Origin: Candidatus Bathyarchaeota archaeon
GTDB taxonomy: Archaea; Thermoproteota; Bathyarchaeia; Bathyarchaeales; Bathycorpusculaceae
Reading direction: 5' to 3'
Assembly (NCBI GenBank): GCA_003141855.1
Contig: PLNS01000011.1
Span: 2,528 to 39,270, forward strand
DNA: 36,743 nucleotides
The translations under genes were made by a program, and so were the position numbers. This document shows, piece by piece, positions 7,977 through 15,273 of the stretch. The first letter of the stretch is position 1. Each line of letters begins with the position of its first letter. The notes beneath the pieces were generated by a model. That model had not been told where the DNA came from. It saw nothing but the letters and a program-made list of their open reading frames with translations, and made no database searches.

Positions 7977-8282
7977 TTCAAACAAATTTAAGAAGTAGTC
8001 AGCAAACAAAAGAAAAAGGCAAAGAGGGTTTAGGTGACTTGGCTTTAAGGGCTTCACAAAGCGATATTCAAGTAGTTGTGGTTTGAACCCATTACGGTTC
8101 AAATCCCGCCCGACCCACTCCCAATTCGCAATTTAAGGTCCGAACGACGGCTTAAACGACCCTGTGAAGCTAGCTCTCCCGACCAATCTTGCTAATTCAG
8201 AAAAAGAGGAAAACAGACTTAGTTTTGAAGAGAAAAAAGGAGCTGAAGTGTTTAGAGTGCACCGAAGCCCCTAAATGCTCAA
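7977..8282. other. Intergenic region with tRNA 3'-end-like fragment
   Basis: No gene was seen. At 8096-8117 GGTTCAAATCCCGCCCGACC plus CA resembles a tRNA T-loop, 3' T-stem and acceptor strand with discriminator A. The matching 5' half is absent and the T-stem does not close. TTTGAACC directly upstream forms a perfect 8-bp hairpin with GGTTCAAA across CATTAC. This could be a tRNA remnant left by integration, or an unrelated hairpin. Confidence 0.35.
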
Positions 8283-8738
8283 TTATTCTCCTGCGGAACC
8301 GGCTTGTACCAATGTTTCGATGAAGTATGACGCCTGGGTTGTGGAGATTACTATAGTGACGGGTCTGCCTATGTCGTTGATAGTTAATATTCCTCCGTTA
8401 GTTCCTCCGTTAGTGAACGTTAAAGTCGCGTTCCCTCCCTTTGCGAGACCGTTTACTCCGATGTCGGGGTTGCTTGTATAATTGGAGAACGTTTCTCCCT
8501 TGATTACCATTTGCTTCACCATTATGGACGTGGGACCTGTGTTTATGATTGTGATAGTTCCATTATTTATGCTCAGGTCCACCTGTGATATGTAGAGGCT
8601 TTCTTTTTGGACTTGGTTGGCTGTGACGTTCGAGGCAAAGAGCACAACGGTGGTTGAAAGTAAGACGGCGGCGGTCAGAATGATGAGGTTGCCGACTGGA
8701 GCACCTAAACCGCGCTTATTTCTGAAGAATCTCATCAT
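8283..8738 (-). CDS. Type IV pilin/archaellin-like secreted protein
   Basis: This 151-aa protein has a class III signal peptide: a positively charged start (FRNKRGLG, residues 4-12) followed at once by a hydrophobic helix (APVGNLIILTAAVLLSTTVV, 13-32). Archaeal pilins and pilin-like surface proteins are cut before this helix by an EppA/PibD-type peptidase. The rest is a beta-rich, Ser/Thr/Asn-rich domain with possible N-glycosylation sites (NYTS, NATL). Its ATG overlaps the stop of the 79-aa gene upstream by 4 nt (ATGA), so the two are one operon. It could be a minor pilin or an adhesive filament subunit; no archaellum genes lie nearby. Confidence 0.72.
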   Translation of the reverse strand: MMRFFRNKRGLGAPVGNLIILTAAVLLSTTVVLFASNVTANQVQKESLYISQVDLSINNGTITIINTGPTSIMVKQMVIKGETFSNYTSNPDIGVNGLAKGGNATLTFTNGGTNGGILTINDIGRPVTIVISTTQASYFIETLVQAGSAGE

Positions 8739-8974
8739 AGCGTTTCGCCCTTCTGCTGCTCAGCATCAAGCAAAAACGGTTCCGCGGCTTTGATTTTCAC
8801 GCCGTCGTCTCGGGTCACACGTAGATAAGTAAGAGATTTGCACTGATAAATCATCTGTGCCCCATTACGGCTACTGACGTATTTCAACAAGTCTAGATAC
8901 TGTTTTTCACTGCCCTTTAAAACCAAGGCTATGTAATAATATGGTTCGGACAGATTCGTTTCTTTTTTCTTCAT
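8735..8974 (-). CDS. Hypothetical 79-aa soluble protein in pilin operon
   Basis: A small soluble protein with no signal peptide or membrane segment. It shows alternating strands and a helix (YYYIALVLKGSEKQYLDLLKYVSSRNGAQMIYQ), which might make a ferredoxin-like alpha/beta fold, and an acidic C-terminus. No family is recognised. It starts at ATG 8974 after a GATGGA-like site. Translational coupling with the pilin-like gene suggests a role in regulating or assembling it, but that is inferred from position only. Confidence 0.62.
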   Translation of the reverse strand: MKKKETNLSEPYYYIALVLKGSEKQYLDLLKYVSSRNGAQMIYQCKSLTYLRVTRDDGVKIKAAEPFLLDAEQQKGETL

Positions 8975-9000
8975 ATTCCATCAATTCTTTCCATCGTTTC

Positions 9001-9030
9001 ATTGCGTTTGCGCAATGCAACTGTATAGTG
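9001..9030 (-). promoter_or_regulatory. Promoter and inverted repeat before pilin operon
   Basis: ATTGCG-TTTG-CGCAAT (9001-9016) is a perfect 6-bp inverted repeat 27 bp upstream of the first gene of the operon. A TATA-like CTATACAG (minus strand, about 9020-9029) lies just upstream, so the repeat would fall at or near the transcription start, as a repressor operator would. Confidence 0.4.
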
Positions 9031-9181
9031 TATCTTAACTCTTAATAAAGGTTACTGATATTGATTGGAAAACCATAGCCAGAATACATCAAAACGCCAC
9101 AAGAACATCAAAACTACTCAACAGCCGTACGCAAAACTGCAAAAAATCAGCACGGGTCTCTGGCGATTGTTTAGAACCAGC

Positions 9182-10294
9182 TTAAGTCTTGTTAGGCGAC
9201 GTAACGCTTGCCGCCTCAGGTTTTTTTCGTGAAAAGATTAGGCTTGTTGACTTTACAATTTGGGGCACTCCTGCGAGGTCCTCAAAAATTAGCAAGCCTC
9301 TGGCAAGGATGGCAAAGGCACCTAGGGTGGCTTTAGTTTCTAATGAGATGGGTGCAGTAAAGAAGAGGGTGAAGATTCCGATGATTCCGAATTCTTGTAT
9401 GCCTGCGCCTGCTGGTGTTAATGGTACAAAAGCTAATGCGGTAACTAGCGGGTGGATAAGGAAATAGCCTATCCATGGTATCTGCGTAATTCCTAAAGCT
9501 AACCCTAAAAAGTACCATTCAAAACCTTTCAAAATCCAGCATGCAAATGTTAAGACGGCTATTTCTGGGATTGCTTTGCGGGTGCTGTGGGAGCTTTCTT
9601 TGTATTCTTCAAGTTTTCCCATTAAGCCGCCTGTAAATCTTTTAAGGAATCTGGAATTTGCGATTCGGTCAAATAATGAGATGGCTCTTTGGGACCACGT
9701 GAAAGCGGCAAGTACGATTGCTCCTGTGAGCATTAAGCCTATGCCTAGTCCTGCAACGATTAAACCCAGGTTTATCCCCGCAATGGATTGGGGGAATACG
9801 TAATTCCAGGTCGCTGCAGGTACTACTTTAACTAGGAAAATTACGGCTCCTATTCCGCCGATTACTTTGGCTAAAAACTCTATTGTTTGTATGCCTAAGA
9901 TGCTTGAGAGCCCTTTTGATGCGGGCACATTTTGGTCTCGAAGATAAACTGGTGTTAGAATGTAGCCTGAACGTCCTGGGGTTACGTCGCTTGTTAGCAT
10001 TCCTGCGTATTGGGCAAGAAGTGTTTTGCCAAAGGACGTTTTGACGCCGTCTTTGCTCAGGACGCGTCTTAGCCGTACTGTAAAGAGGAGATTTATTCCA
10101 AAATACATTAGAAAAGCAAGAAGCAAGTACTCTACCTTAATGGTAAGCAATGCGTTATACAGGGAGCCTATTCCCACATACCAAAGCAATGCGCCGAAAA
10201 TAGCAACCATGACCACTACTTGAATGAGAATTTTTAGGATTCTTTTTGATGAGCTTTGAGTCTTAGGTGCAGAGGGTAATTGAGGATTTGTCAT
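9182..10294 (-). CDS. Flippase-like integral membrane protein (LPG synthase TM / UPF0104 family)
   Basis: This 370-aa polytopic protein has about eight membrane helices and the family's typical features: a conserved Arg-rich cytosolic loop (FTVRLRRVLSKDGVKTSFGK), the segment GMLTSDVTPGRSGYILTPVYLRD, and a C-terminal P-x-x-P-A-G-A-G-I-Q-E-F block (PLTPAGAGIQEF). In bacteria this domain is the flippase part of lysyl-phosphatidylglycerol synthases; in archaea stand-alone versions are thought to move lipids or lipid-linked sugars across the membrane (the AglD glycosyltransferase carries the same module). The substrate is unknown. The start is ATG 10294, without a clear ribosome site, and the gene stands alone. 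Confidence 0.78.
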   Translation of the reverse strand: MTNPQLPSAPKTQSSSKRILKILIQVVVMVAIFGALLWYVGIGSLYNALLTIKVEYLLLAFLMYFGINLLFTVRLRRVLSKDGVKTSFGKTLLAQYAGMLTSDVTPGRSGYILTPVYLRDQNVPASKGLSSILGIQTIEFLAKVIGGIGAVIFLVKVVPAATWNYVFPQSIAGINLGLIVAGLGIGLMLTGAIVLAAFTWSQRAISLFDRIANSRFLKRFTGGLMGKLEEYKESSHSTRKAIPEIAVLTFACWILKGFEWYFLGLALGITQIPWIGYFLIHPLVTALAFVPLTPAGAGIQEFGIIGIFTLFFTAPISLETKATLGAFAILARGLLIFEDLAGVPQIVKSTSLIFSRKKPEAASVTSPNKT

Positions 10295-10398
10295 GGTGCT
10301 TAGGAATTGGTTTTGAGGGTTAAATGGATTGTGGAAAAAACATCGAATTAAACCGTGGAAACTTATTCAGCTATCTGGCGGAAATCCATTGGCTTTAT

Positions 10399-10888
10399 TC
10401 ACGTGCAACCTTGATTTTTGCTTGTTTCCCTCAATATCACATAAATTAGGATGTTGCTGATGAACCATAAAACCGCAAAAGTGAACGTCGTAATTTGATT
10501 GAGGCGTCCTTCAAACTCCGTTGCTGCAAGAAGAGCCGTTGCCCAGAGAACCGCATTAGCAATTATTAATGCAGACAATTGTCTTCTTAGAAAGCTAACA
10601 ACGACGTTAGTTGATGTGTAAGTGTTTGTTTTAACGATTAGGTTGTAGGCTTCTTGTCCGAGTTCTGAGAGGCTGTATTTTTCGTTTTTTTTGGGTTACG
10701 AGCGTTTGCAAAGTGTTCAAGTGGTAAGATAGAGAAGAACTGTCCTCAATTTGGACCGATTTTTTGATTTCAGTAAACGAGGCTTGCTTGTTCTCGCCGA
10801 CGAAGCGTAGGATGTCTCTGCGTTTTTGGTTGCTTAGTGTTTTGAAAATTGATTCTTCCAAGCTTTCACTCTCAGTCTCAATGTCCAA
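10399..10888 (-). pseudogene. Winged-helix regulator with two membrane helices, frameshifted in an A8 tract
   Basis: The N-terminal 66 residues form an ArsR-like winged helix (FKTLSNQKRRDILRFVGEN, then SSSLSYHLNTLQTLV). The frame then goes wrong at a run of eight A (minus strand; T8 at 10685-10692) and stops at 10631. Reading the tract as seven A restores QKNEKYSLSELGQEAYNLI and continues to a TGA at 10399. The restored protein is 162 aa: winged helix, short linker and two C-terminal membrane helices (ALIIANAVLWATALLAA and FTFAVLWFISNILIYVIL). Membrane-attached regulators of this shape are common in archaea. The cause may be a real mutation, an assembly error, or transcriptional slippage on the A-run that still yields full-length protein. 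Confidence 0.75.
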
Positions 10889-11180
10889 CCCATTCGACCT
10901 CCAAGTATTTGTTGGGTTATGTTGCTTTTAAGATGGTTAGTGAAGGAATTTTTACTTAAACAAATTTGACCATTAGACTGGCCTGGTGATTTGTGAGCGT
11001 TTCATGGCTATGTTGCTTACTTTCCTTAGTTAATCTTAAATATCAAACTTGAATACACTGGCGGAAATGTTAAGGAGAAATTAGAGAAGATTAGGAGCAG
11101 AGCAATAAGGTTCCTTCCAGTCATGGTAACCCTGATGGCCGTGCTAATAATTCTACTCTAAAACAACAACTTTTTCTTTT
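10889..11180. other. Intergenic region with a possible start-less microprotein frame
   Basis: The upstream part holds the promoter of the winged-helix gene. On the plus strand, a frame open from about 11032 to the TAA at 11159-11161 reads as a charged helix then a hydrophobic segment (LPVMVTLMAVLIILL), like a one-helix membrane peptide. AAGGAG lies at 11072-11077, but the frame has no ATG/GTG/TTG before the hydrophobic part. I do not call it a gene. Confidence 0.25.
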
Positions 11181-11363
11181 TTATGGTCTTACGCATTCAG
11201 CTTTAGGCCTGTATGGGCGCTTTGTGGTTCTTTTGCGTTTGTGGTATTCGCATTCGTTGCTTCGGGTAAGCATCCAGCCTTTATCTTGGTACACGCAACC
11301 GCAGGGCAACTTTACTTCTTTTAAAGTAGCAGTTTCCTCGTTGCTTTTTTTGGTTTCCGCCAT
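11181..11363 (-). CDS. Small Cys/His protein, hypothetical
   Basis: This 60-aa basic protein has a central cysteine cluster (LPCGCVYQDKGW, then NECEYHKRKR) that could bind one zinc through Cys-x-Cys and Cys-x2-His. It ends in an Arg/Lys-rich tail (KRTTKRPYRPKAECVRP). The start is ATG 11363. A T-rich stretch follows the stop. The composition suggests nucleic-acid binding, but no family is recognised and the gene stands alone. Confidence 0.6.
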   Translation of the reverse strand: MAETKKSNEETATLKEVKLPCGCVYQDKGWMLTRSNECEYHKRKRTTKRPYRPKAECVRP

Positions 11364-11462
11364 TTGTTTCTGCCGTCAAATGTTTCTTAGGCAGAATTAG
11401 CGTATTAACTTAACCGTTAGCGTTTGATTTTTTAGAATATAAACAAAAAAGAAAATATGGAA

Positions 11463-11478
11463 ATTGACTTTTGTCAAT
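11463..11478 (-). terminator. Hairpin terminator after the dockerin gene
   Basis: ATTGAC-TTTT-GTCAAT forms a 6-bp stem 8 nt beyond the stop codon. On the minus strand it is followed by a T-rich stretch (TTTTCTTTTTTG). Confidence 0.5.
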
Positions 11479-11485
11479 ATATTTT

Positions 11486-12289
11486 TTACATGTTTGCTGC
11501 GACTGTTGAAATGTCAGCGATGTCTACTCGGTAGTTGTTGTTGAAGTCCATTCTTGTGTCGTAGTTTCCCCAGCCCGGCATTGCACCGTAGCATTGTGCA
11601 ACTGTGTTAATGTCAGCTCTTGTTACTGTGTTGCTTGTTGAGTCGTCGGTCATTTTGAATGCGTTAAACTGCATTTGTCTTTGCATATAATGGGACATTG
11701 AACCTGTCAGCGGATCTAAGCCAGTTATGTTGAGGGTGAATTTGCTCCAGTTATCAGTTACCGTTAATTCTCCGTAAGCCTTTTGTGTGGTAATGTCTTG
11801 GTTTCTAAGGACTCTGGTTATTGTGCCATTCTCATTTGTTATGATGGTTACATTGGATTTTACGGTTGCTACGTTCCATGTGCCATTGATGAAGTAGTTG
11901 CTGGCTGAAGAACCTGTGCTTAAAATTGATACTGACGCGTTAAGTAACCTTGCAGTATAGAAGACGTAGGTAAAGTTCTCTTTTGTTCTAACGGCTTGGA
12001 TTGCTCGCGTGGTGTTGGTTGTCCATATTGCGGTGGCGGAAGCTAACTGTCGAGTGTCTGAGGATTGAAGCAGAGCTGTTCTGGCTTGAGTTTGGAGCTG
12101 CCCTCTTACATCGGTTGTGCCCCACTGGTTAATGGCACCGTTGATGCGTATCCAACTTGCCGAAACTGGCCTGTTAGAGACGCTTGTCATGCCTCGCGGC
12201 ATTGCCGCGGCAGAATCGACTGCTAAAGCGAGACTGCTTGCTAGAAGAACTCCGATGACTGCGAAGATTAATGCTTTATTCTTATTCAT
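11486..12289 (-). CDS. Secreted dockerin-domain protein
   Basis: This 267-aa protein has a clear signal peptide (residues 1-30, AVIGVLLASSLALAVDSAAA). A central beta-rich domain of unknown type (about 35-215) follows. The C-terminal dockerin-like domain has two F-hand repeats: DDSTSNTVTRADINTVA, with a degenerate calcium loop, and DFNNNYRVDIADISTVA, with the regular Asp/Asn spacing and the closing Asp. Dockerins bind cohesin domains, and a cohesin protein is encoded 1.2 kb away on the other strand (13520-14203), so the two are likely partners on the cell surface. The central domain lacks an enzyme motif that I recognise. The start is ATG 12289. Confidence 0.78.
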   Translation of the reverse strand: MNKNKALIFAVIGVLLASSLALAVDSAAAMPRGMTSVSNRPVSASWIRINGAINQWGTTDVRGQLQTQARTALLQSSDTRQLASATAIWTTNTTRAIQAVRTKENFTYVFYTARLLNASVSILSTGSSASNYFINGTWNVATVKSNVTIITNENGTITRVLRNQDITTQKAYGELTVTDNWSKFTLNITGLDPLTGSMSHYMQRQMQFNAFKMTDDSTSNTVTRADINTVAQCYGAMPGWGNYDTRMDFNNNYRVDIADISTVAANM

Positions 12290-12584
12290 GTTTAATCACT
12301 TATTGTTTTCTCAAGAAGCTGTTGTTAGAAGCAAATAAAAGCATTTCTAAGCCCTTTTTCGAGTAATAAGCTATAAAACAGTTCATTTTAGTTCACGATA
12401 GTTCATTCACGTCCAGAATGGCTGAAAAACCAAGCTAACGGTTCTTTACCGTTAAATCAGCTATCTACGCGATTTATTCAACATAGCACTAACTTGTTCC
12501 CAAATTTAACTGAAAACAAATGCGGTGCAATCAGAATAGGGTTAAAAACACCCAATTTTAAATATGGTCGAAGCATTCCTTTAC
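12290..12584. promoter_or_regulatory. Divergent control region between dockerin gene and sensor-cohesin operon
   Basis: Three tandem 10-bp units GTTCATTTTA, GTTCACGATA and GTTCATTCAC (12381-12410) lie directly upstream of a minus-strand TATA-like TTTTATAG (12371-12378) that serves the dockerin gene. TAACGGT-TCTTT-ACCGTTA (12436-12454) is a perfect 7-bp inverted repeat. TTTTAAATA at about 12555-12563 is a TATA box for the plus-strand operon. The 10-bp phasing suggests a regulator contacting one face of the helix. Confidence 0.5.
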
Positions 12585-13517
12585 ATGAGAACCTGCATGA
12601 GTAACCATCGCCTAACAGTTTGCTTAACAATCTGTACGCTACTGCTTCTATTCCTTACAATCTACACGGCTCAATGCCAAAACTACTTCGAGTACCGCGT
12701 GCAAATAAGAAGCGATGGCTCAGCAGTTTGGACCATAACCCAGTTCTCAAGTGCCAATGCAACAGTGGAAACGTGGGATGTTTTTCAACAGAAAATCTTT
12801 GACCTAGTTGATTCTGCAGCAAACGTAACCCACCGTGAAATGGCTGTGGATGAAAACTCCCTCCAGATAAACACCACCGTTTCTTCAGAATCCAAAACTA
12901 CCGAGTACTCGTTTGTATGGCAAAACTTCAGCATCGTTCAAGGCAACAAACTCTCGTTTGGCGACGTTTTTCAAGTTAACAATTTCTTCGGACAGCTCTA
13001 TGGCGATGCGGCATTGCAGTTAAGCTACCCTTCGGATTTCAGCGTTAAATCGGTTTCTCCAGCACCCTATGAAAGGCAAGATTCGGCAGATCTGTTGAGG
13101 TGGTCGAGGACCCAGGACTTAGTCATTAACAGAGTGAGCATAGTTCTAACGAGCAACAGTCAAAGCACCTTTGGCAATGGCAGTGATTGGCAACAGTACG
13201 CCATCATAGTCGCGGTTTCAGCTGTAGGCGTAATCTTATCCTTACTGGGTTTTTACACGTTCAAGCGACGAAAAATTAATGCAGCCTCAACTACTCTTGC
13301 AGAATCCCCGCTTGTGAGCGAAGAAGACAAAGTAATAAAACTCCTCAAATCTTCCAGAGGCAGCATGCGCCAGTCAGAAATTACTGAGCAATGCAGGTTT
13401 TCGAAGGCTAAAACCAGTCAACTCTTAGCTGTTTTGGAGAAGCGAGGTAGTATAACAAGGTATAAGAATGGGAGAGACAAAATAGTGACTCTTAAAGAAC
13501 GGGTGAAAGGTGAATAA
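12585..13517 (+). CDS. Membrane-anchored sensor with cytoplasmic winged-helix domain
   Basis: The protein is about 310 aa: an N-terminal hydrophobic segment (VCLTICTLLLLFLTIYTAQ), an extracellular beta-rich domain of about 170 residues, one membrane helix (YAIIVAVSAVGVILSLLGFY), a basic stop (KRRK), and a cytoplasmic winged helix in the last 65 residues (EEDKVIKLLKSSRGSMRQSEI, then KAKTSQLLAVLEKRGSI). This matches archaeal one-component membrane regulators that read an outside signal and bind DNA inside. The frame opens at ATG 12564, but the TATA box at about 12558 would place transcription near 12584, so ATG 12585 or 12597 is more likely. It lies 2 nt before the cohesin gene and probably controls this locus. 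Confidence 0.78.
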   Translation: MRTCMSNHRLTVCLTICTLLLLFLTIYTAQCQNYFEYRVQIRSDGSAVWTITQFSSANATVETWDVFQQKIFDLVDSAANVTHREMAVDENSLQINTTVSSESKTTEYSFVWQNFSIVQGNKLSFGDVFQVNNFFGQLYGDAALQLSYPSDFSVKSVSPAPYERQDSADLLRWSRTQDLVINRVSIVLTSNSQSTFGNGSDWQQYAIIVAVSAVGVILSLLGFYTFKRRKINAASTTLAESPLVSEEDKVIKLLKSSRGSMRQSEITEQCRFSKAKTSQLLAVLEKRGSITRYKNGRDKIVTLKERVKGE

Positions 13518-13519
13518 TT

Positions 13520-14203
13520 ATGAATAACCCGACCAAGTCAACATCCAAAATTATTTTGACAGTTTTAGTTTGTACATTATTATCATTCAACCTTGTCTAC
13601 AGTGTTTCCGCACAGAGTACCATAGTGAAGGCAGAAGCATCCACGAGCCAACCACGCGTGGGCGATACTTTAACGGTTAACATAAAGGTCTCCAATGTCC
13701 AGAACCTCTTCGGCGTAGATGTAACACTTAGCTGGAACCAATCGGTGCTCACAGTTATCAGCGCAACCTCACAATTAGGCGTAGACTCTCATCCAGGCGG
13801 AGTTCTCTATGAAACATCAAGTTACCCAATTGAAGTGGTGGATGATACTGCTTCACAATCGACAGGGGAATACCACCTTTTGGCTACCTCGACTGGTTCA
13901 AGTACGCCAGCGTTTAGCGGAAGCGGAACAATAGCCACAGTAACATTTAACGTTACAAGCGCGGGACCGATAGGATTAGTATTAGCATCAGAACTTTCAG
14001 ACCATCCAGCATCTGGAGGAACCGCAAATCTAATTGACCACACAGATACCGTTGACTCAGTTACCGCAGTGATTCCTGAATTCTCAAGCATCACCACCAT
14101 AATAGTGCTCGTAGTCCTCGCAACAGCCACAGTAGCAGCCGTCTCGACCAAGCTACTAAAAAGCAGGGCAAGCTTGTCAATCAAAAAAGCAACCAATATC
14201 TAA
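13520..14203 (+). CDS. Cohesin-domain surface protein, C-terminally membrane anchored
   Basis: This 227-aa protein has a signal peptide (about 1-32) and one cohesin-type beta-sandwich (about 34-183). Typical cohesin motifs are VGDTLTVNIKVSNVQNLFGV, DVTLSWNQSVLTV and GSGTIATVTFNVTSAG. It ends with IPEFSS, a hydrophobic helix and Lys/Arg residues, the arrangement of archaeal PEF-type surface anchors that may be processed by an archaeosortase. Cohesins hold dockerin-bearing proteins, and one is encoded next door (11486-12289). AGGTG at 13508-13512 precedes the ATG, and the 2-nt gap shows coupling with the sensor gene. In bacteria such pairs build cellulosomes; in archaea the role is not established. 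Confidence 0.8.
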   Translation: MNNPTKSTSKIILTVLVCTLLSFNLVYSVSAQSTIVKAEASTSQPRVGDTLTVNIKVSNVQNLFGVDVTLSWNQSVLTVISATSQLGVDSHPGGVLYETSSYPIEVVDDTASQSTGEYHLLATSTGSSTPAFSGSGTIATVTFNVTSAGPIGLVLASELSDHPASGGTANLIDHTDTVDSVTAVIPEFSSITTIIVLVVLATATVAAVSTKLLKSRASLSIKKATNI

Positions 14204-14338
14204 AAAACGCCTGCAAGCCTAAACCCTCTCAAACAAGGTTTCCTGCAAGAATTTTTCTTTATATAAGGGAGGGGGTAGGTCAAAAGAGCACTATACTTCT
14301 ACAAAAGTGCCTATATAAAAGGGGGCTATAGACTGTTC

Positions 14339-15145
14339 TCAGCTACTGGTTTTGGGTGTTATTGTTATTTGGTAGAGGTTTGGCCAGTCTTTGCCCGTGA
14401 TGAAGAGCCTGTCGGTCTGTGAGTCATAGGCTATGCCGTTTAGAACGTCGTCTGGGTTGTTTGATTGGTAGATTCCGGTTAAGTCTATCCAGCCTTTCAC
14501 CGTTCCTGTTTGAGGGTTTATGATGGCGATTTTTTGTTGAAGCCAGATGTTAGCGTAAACGTCTCCTTTGACATATTCTAATTCGTTAATGTTTGTTACA
14601 GGTATGTTTGCGTCGTGAACGTTTACCTGCCCAGTTTTCTGGAATGTGGTTGGGTCAATGAAGTACAGGTTTGAGGTGCCATCGCTCATGATTAGTTCAC
14701 TGCCATTATATGTTAAGCCCCAACCCTCAGTTACATAACTAAAATTACCCTGCAAACCAAACGTTTCCTTGTCGTAGATAAAACCGATGTTATTTTGCCA
14801 TGTCAACTGAACAAGCGAACCATTAACAACCGTTAAGCCTTCACCAAAATACTGGCTGGGCAAAAAAATCTCCTTTTGCACGCCTCCGTTTTCGAGGTTG
14901 ACTCGGCACAAAGAAGAAGATCCATACTCGCCTGTGCTTTCATACAAAACTCCATTGTTAAACACTAAGCCTTCGGTGAACGCGGTGGTATCATGCGGAT
15001 ACGTTTTGACGATATGGTAGGTGTAGAGTGTAGGCAAACCAGAATCAGTAGGCGCTTGCCCAGAATTCGACAAGACCGCCCAAACTCCGCCTGCAACAAG
15101 AACTGCTGCAACAACCAAAACGGCGGCTAAGGTAGCTCTTTTCAT
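14339..15145 (-). CDS. Glutaminyl-peptide cyclotransferase (glutamine cyclotransferase family)
   Basis: Enzymes of this family turn an N-terminal glutamine of a protein or peptide into pyroglutamate, often outside the membrane. The sequence has one N-terminal membrane/signal segment and a five-bladed propeller with family motifs: TYPHDTTAFTEGLVF, ESTGEYGSSSL, YFGEGLTV, LTWQNNIGFIYD, EGWGLTYNG, ISDGT-like MSDGTSNLYFIDP, and NELEYVKGDVYANIW; the last blade has NGIAYD and RLFITGKDWPNLYQI. The frame opens at GTG 15178, but a TATA-like TTTTATAC at about 15182-15190 puts transcription near 15160, so ATG 15145 (268 aa) is preferred. Confidence 0.85.
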   Translation of the reverse strand: MKRATLAAVLVVAAVLVAGGVWAVLSNSGQAPTDSGLPTLYTYHIVKTYPHDTTAFTEGLVFNNGVLYESTGEYGSSSLCRVNLENGGVQKEIFLPSQYFGEGLTVVNGSLVQLTWQNNIGFIYDKETFGLQGNFSYVTEGWGLTYNGSELIMSDGTSNLYFIDPTTFQKTGQVNVHDANIPVTNINELEYVKGDVYANIWLQQKIAIINPQTGTVKGWIDLTGIYQSNNPDDVLNGIAYDSQTDRLFITGKDWPNLYQITITPKTSS

Positions 15146-15209
15146 AAAACCAAAAACGCCTGCCGCATTAATATGCACAACGTATAAAACCGAAAAAAAC
15201 TAGCGAAGC

Positions 15210-15225
15210 GAAACACTTAAGTGCA
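15210..15225 (+). promoter_or_regulatory. TTAAGTGCA promoter-like element before SSB
   Basis: CACTTAAGTG (15214-15223) is a perfect palindrome that contains the TTAAGTGCA 9-mer found twice in the divergent promoter at 5108-5177. It is suitably placed for a TATA-type box, with transcription near 15245. It may therefore be a core promoter or a shared regulator site. Confidence 0.35.
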
Positions 15226-15273
15226 GAGAAATCTAAGTTGTGTCTCAGATTAAAAAATAGGTGTTGAAATCAA

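Noticed and set aside
8050-8117. Complete tRNA-His gene
   Set aside because: A TTGTGGT sequence resembles a His anticodon loop, but the anticodon stem does not pair, the T-stem is broken, and no D-arm or 5' acceptor strand is found.
11032-11161. Plus-strand one-helix microprotein
   Set aside because: The frame is protein-like and has an upstream AAGGAG, but there is no normal start codon before the hydrophobic part. It was kept only as a remark in the intergenic entry.
14238-14310. Weak resemblance of a spacer to the ~45-bp repeat, plus two plus-strand TATATAA boxes
   Set aside because: Only a short stretch near GGTTTCCTGCAAGAATT resembles the repeat and the CTATTAGG core is missing. The TATA-like boxes would drive transcription only antisense to the next gene.
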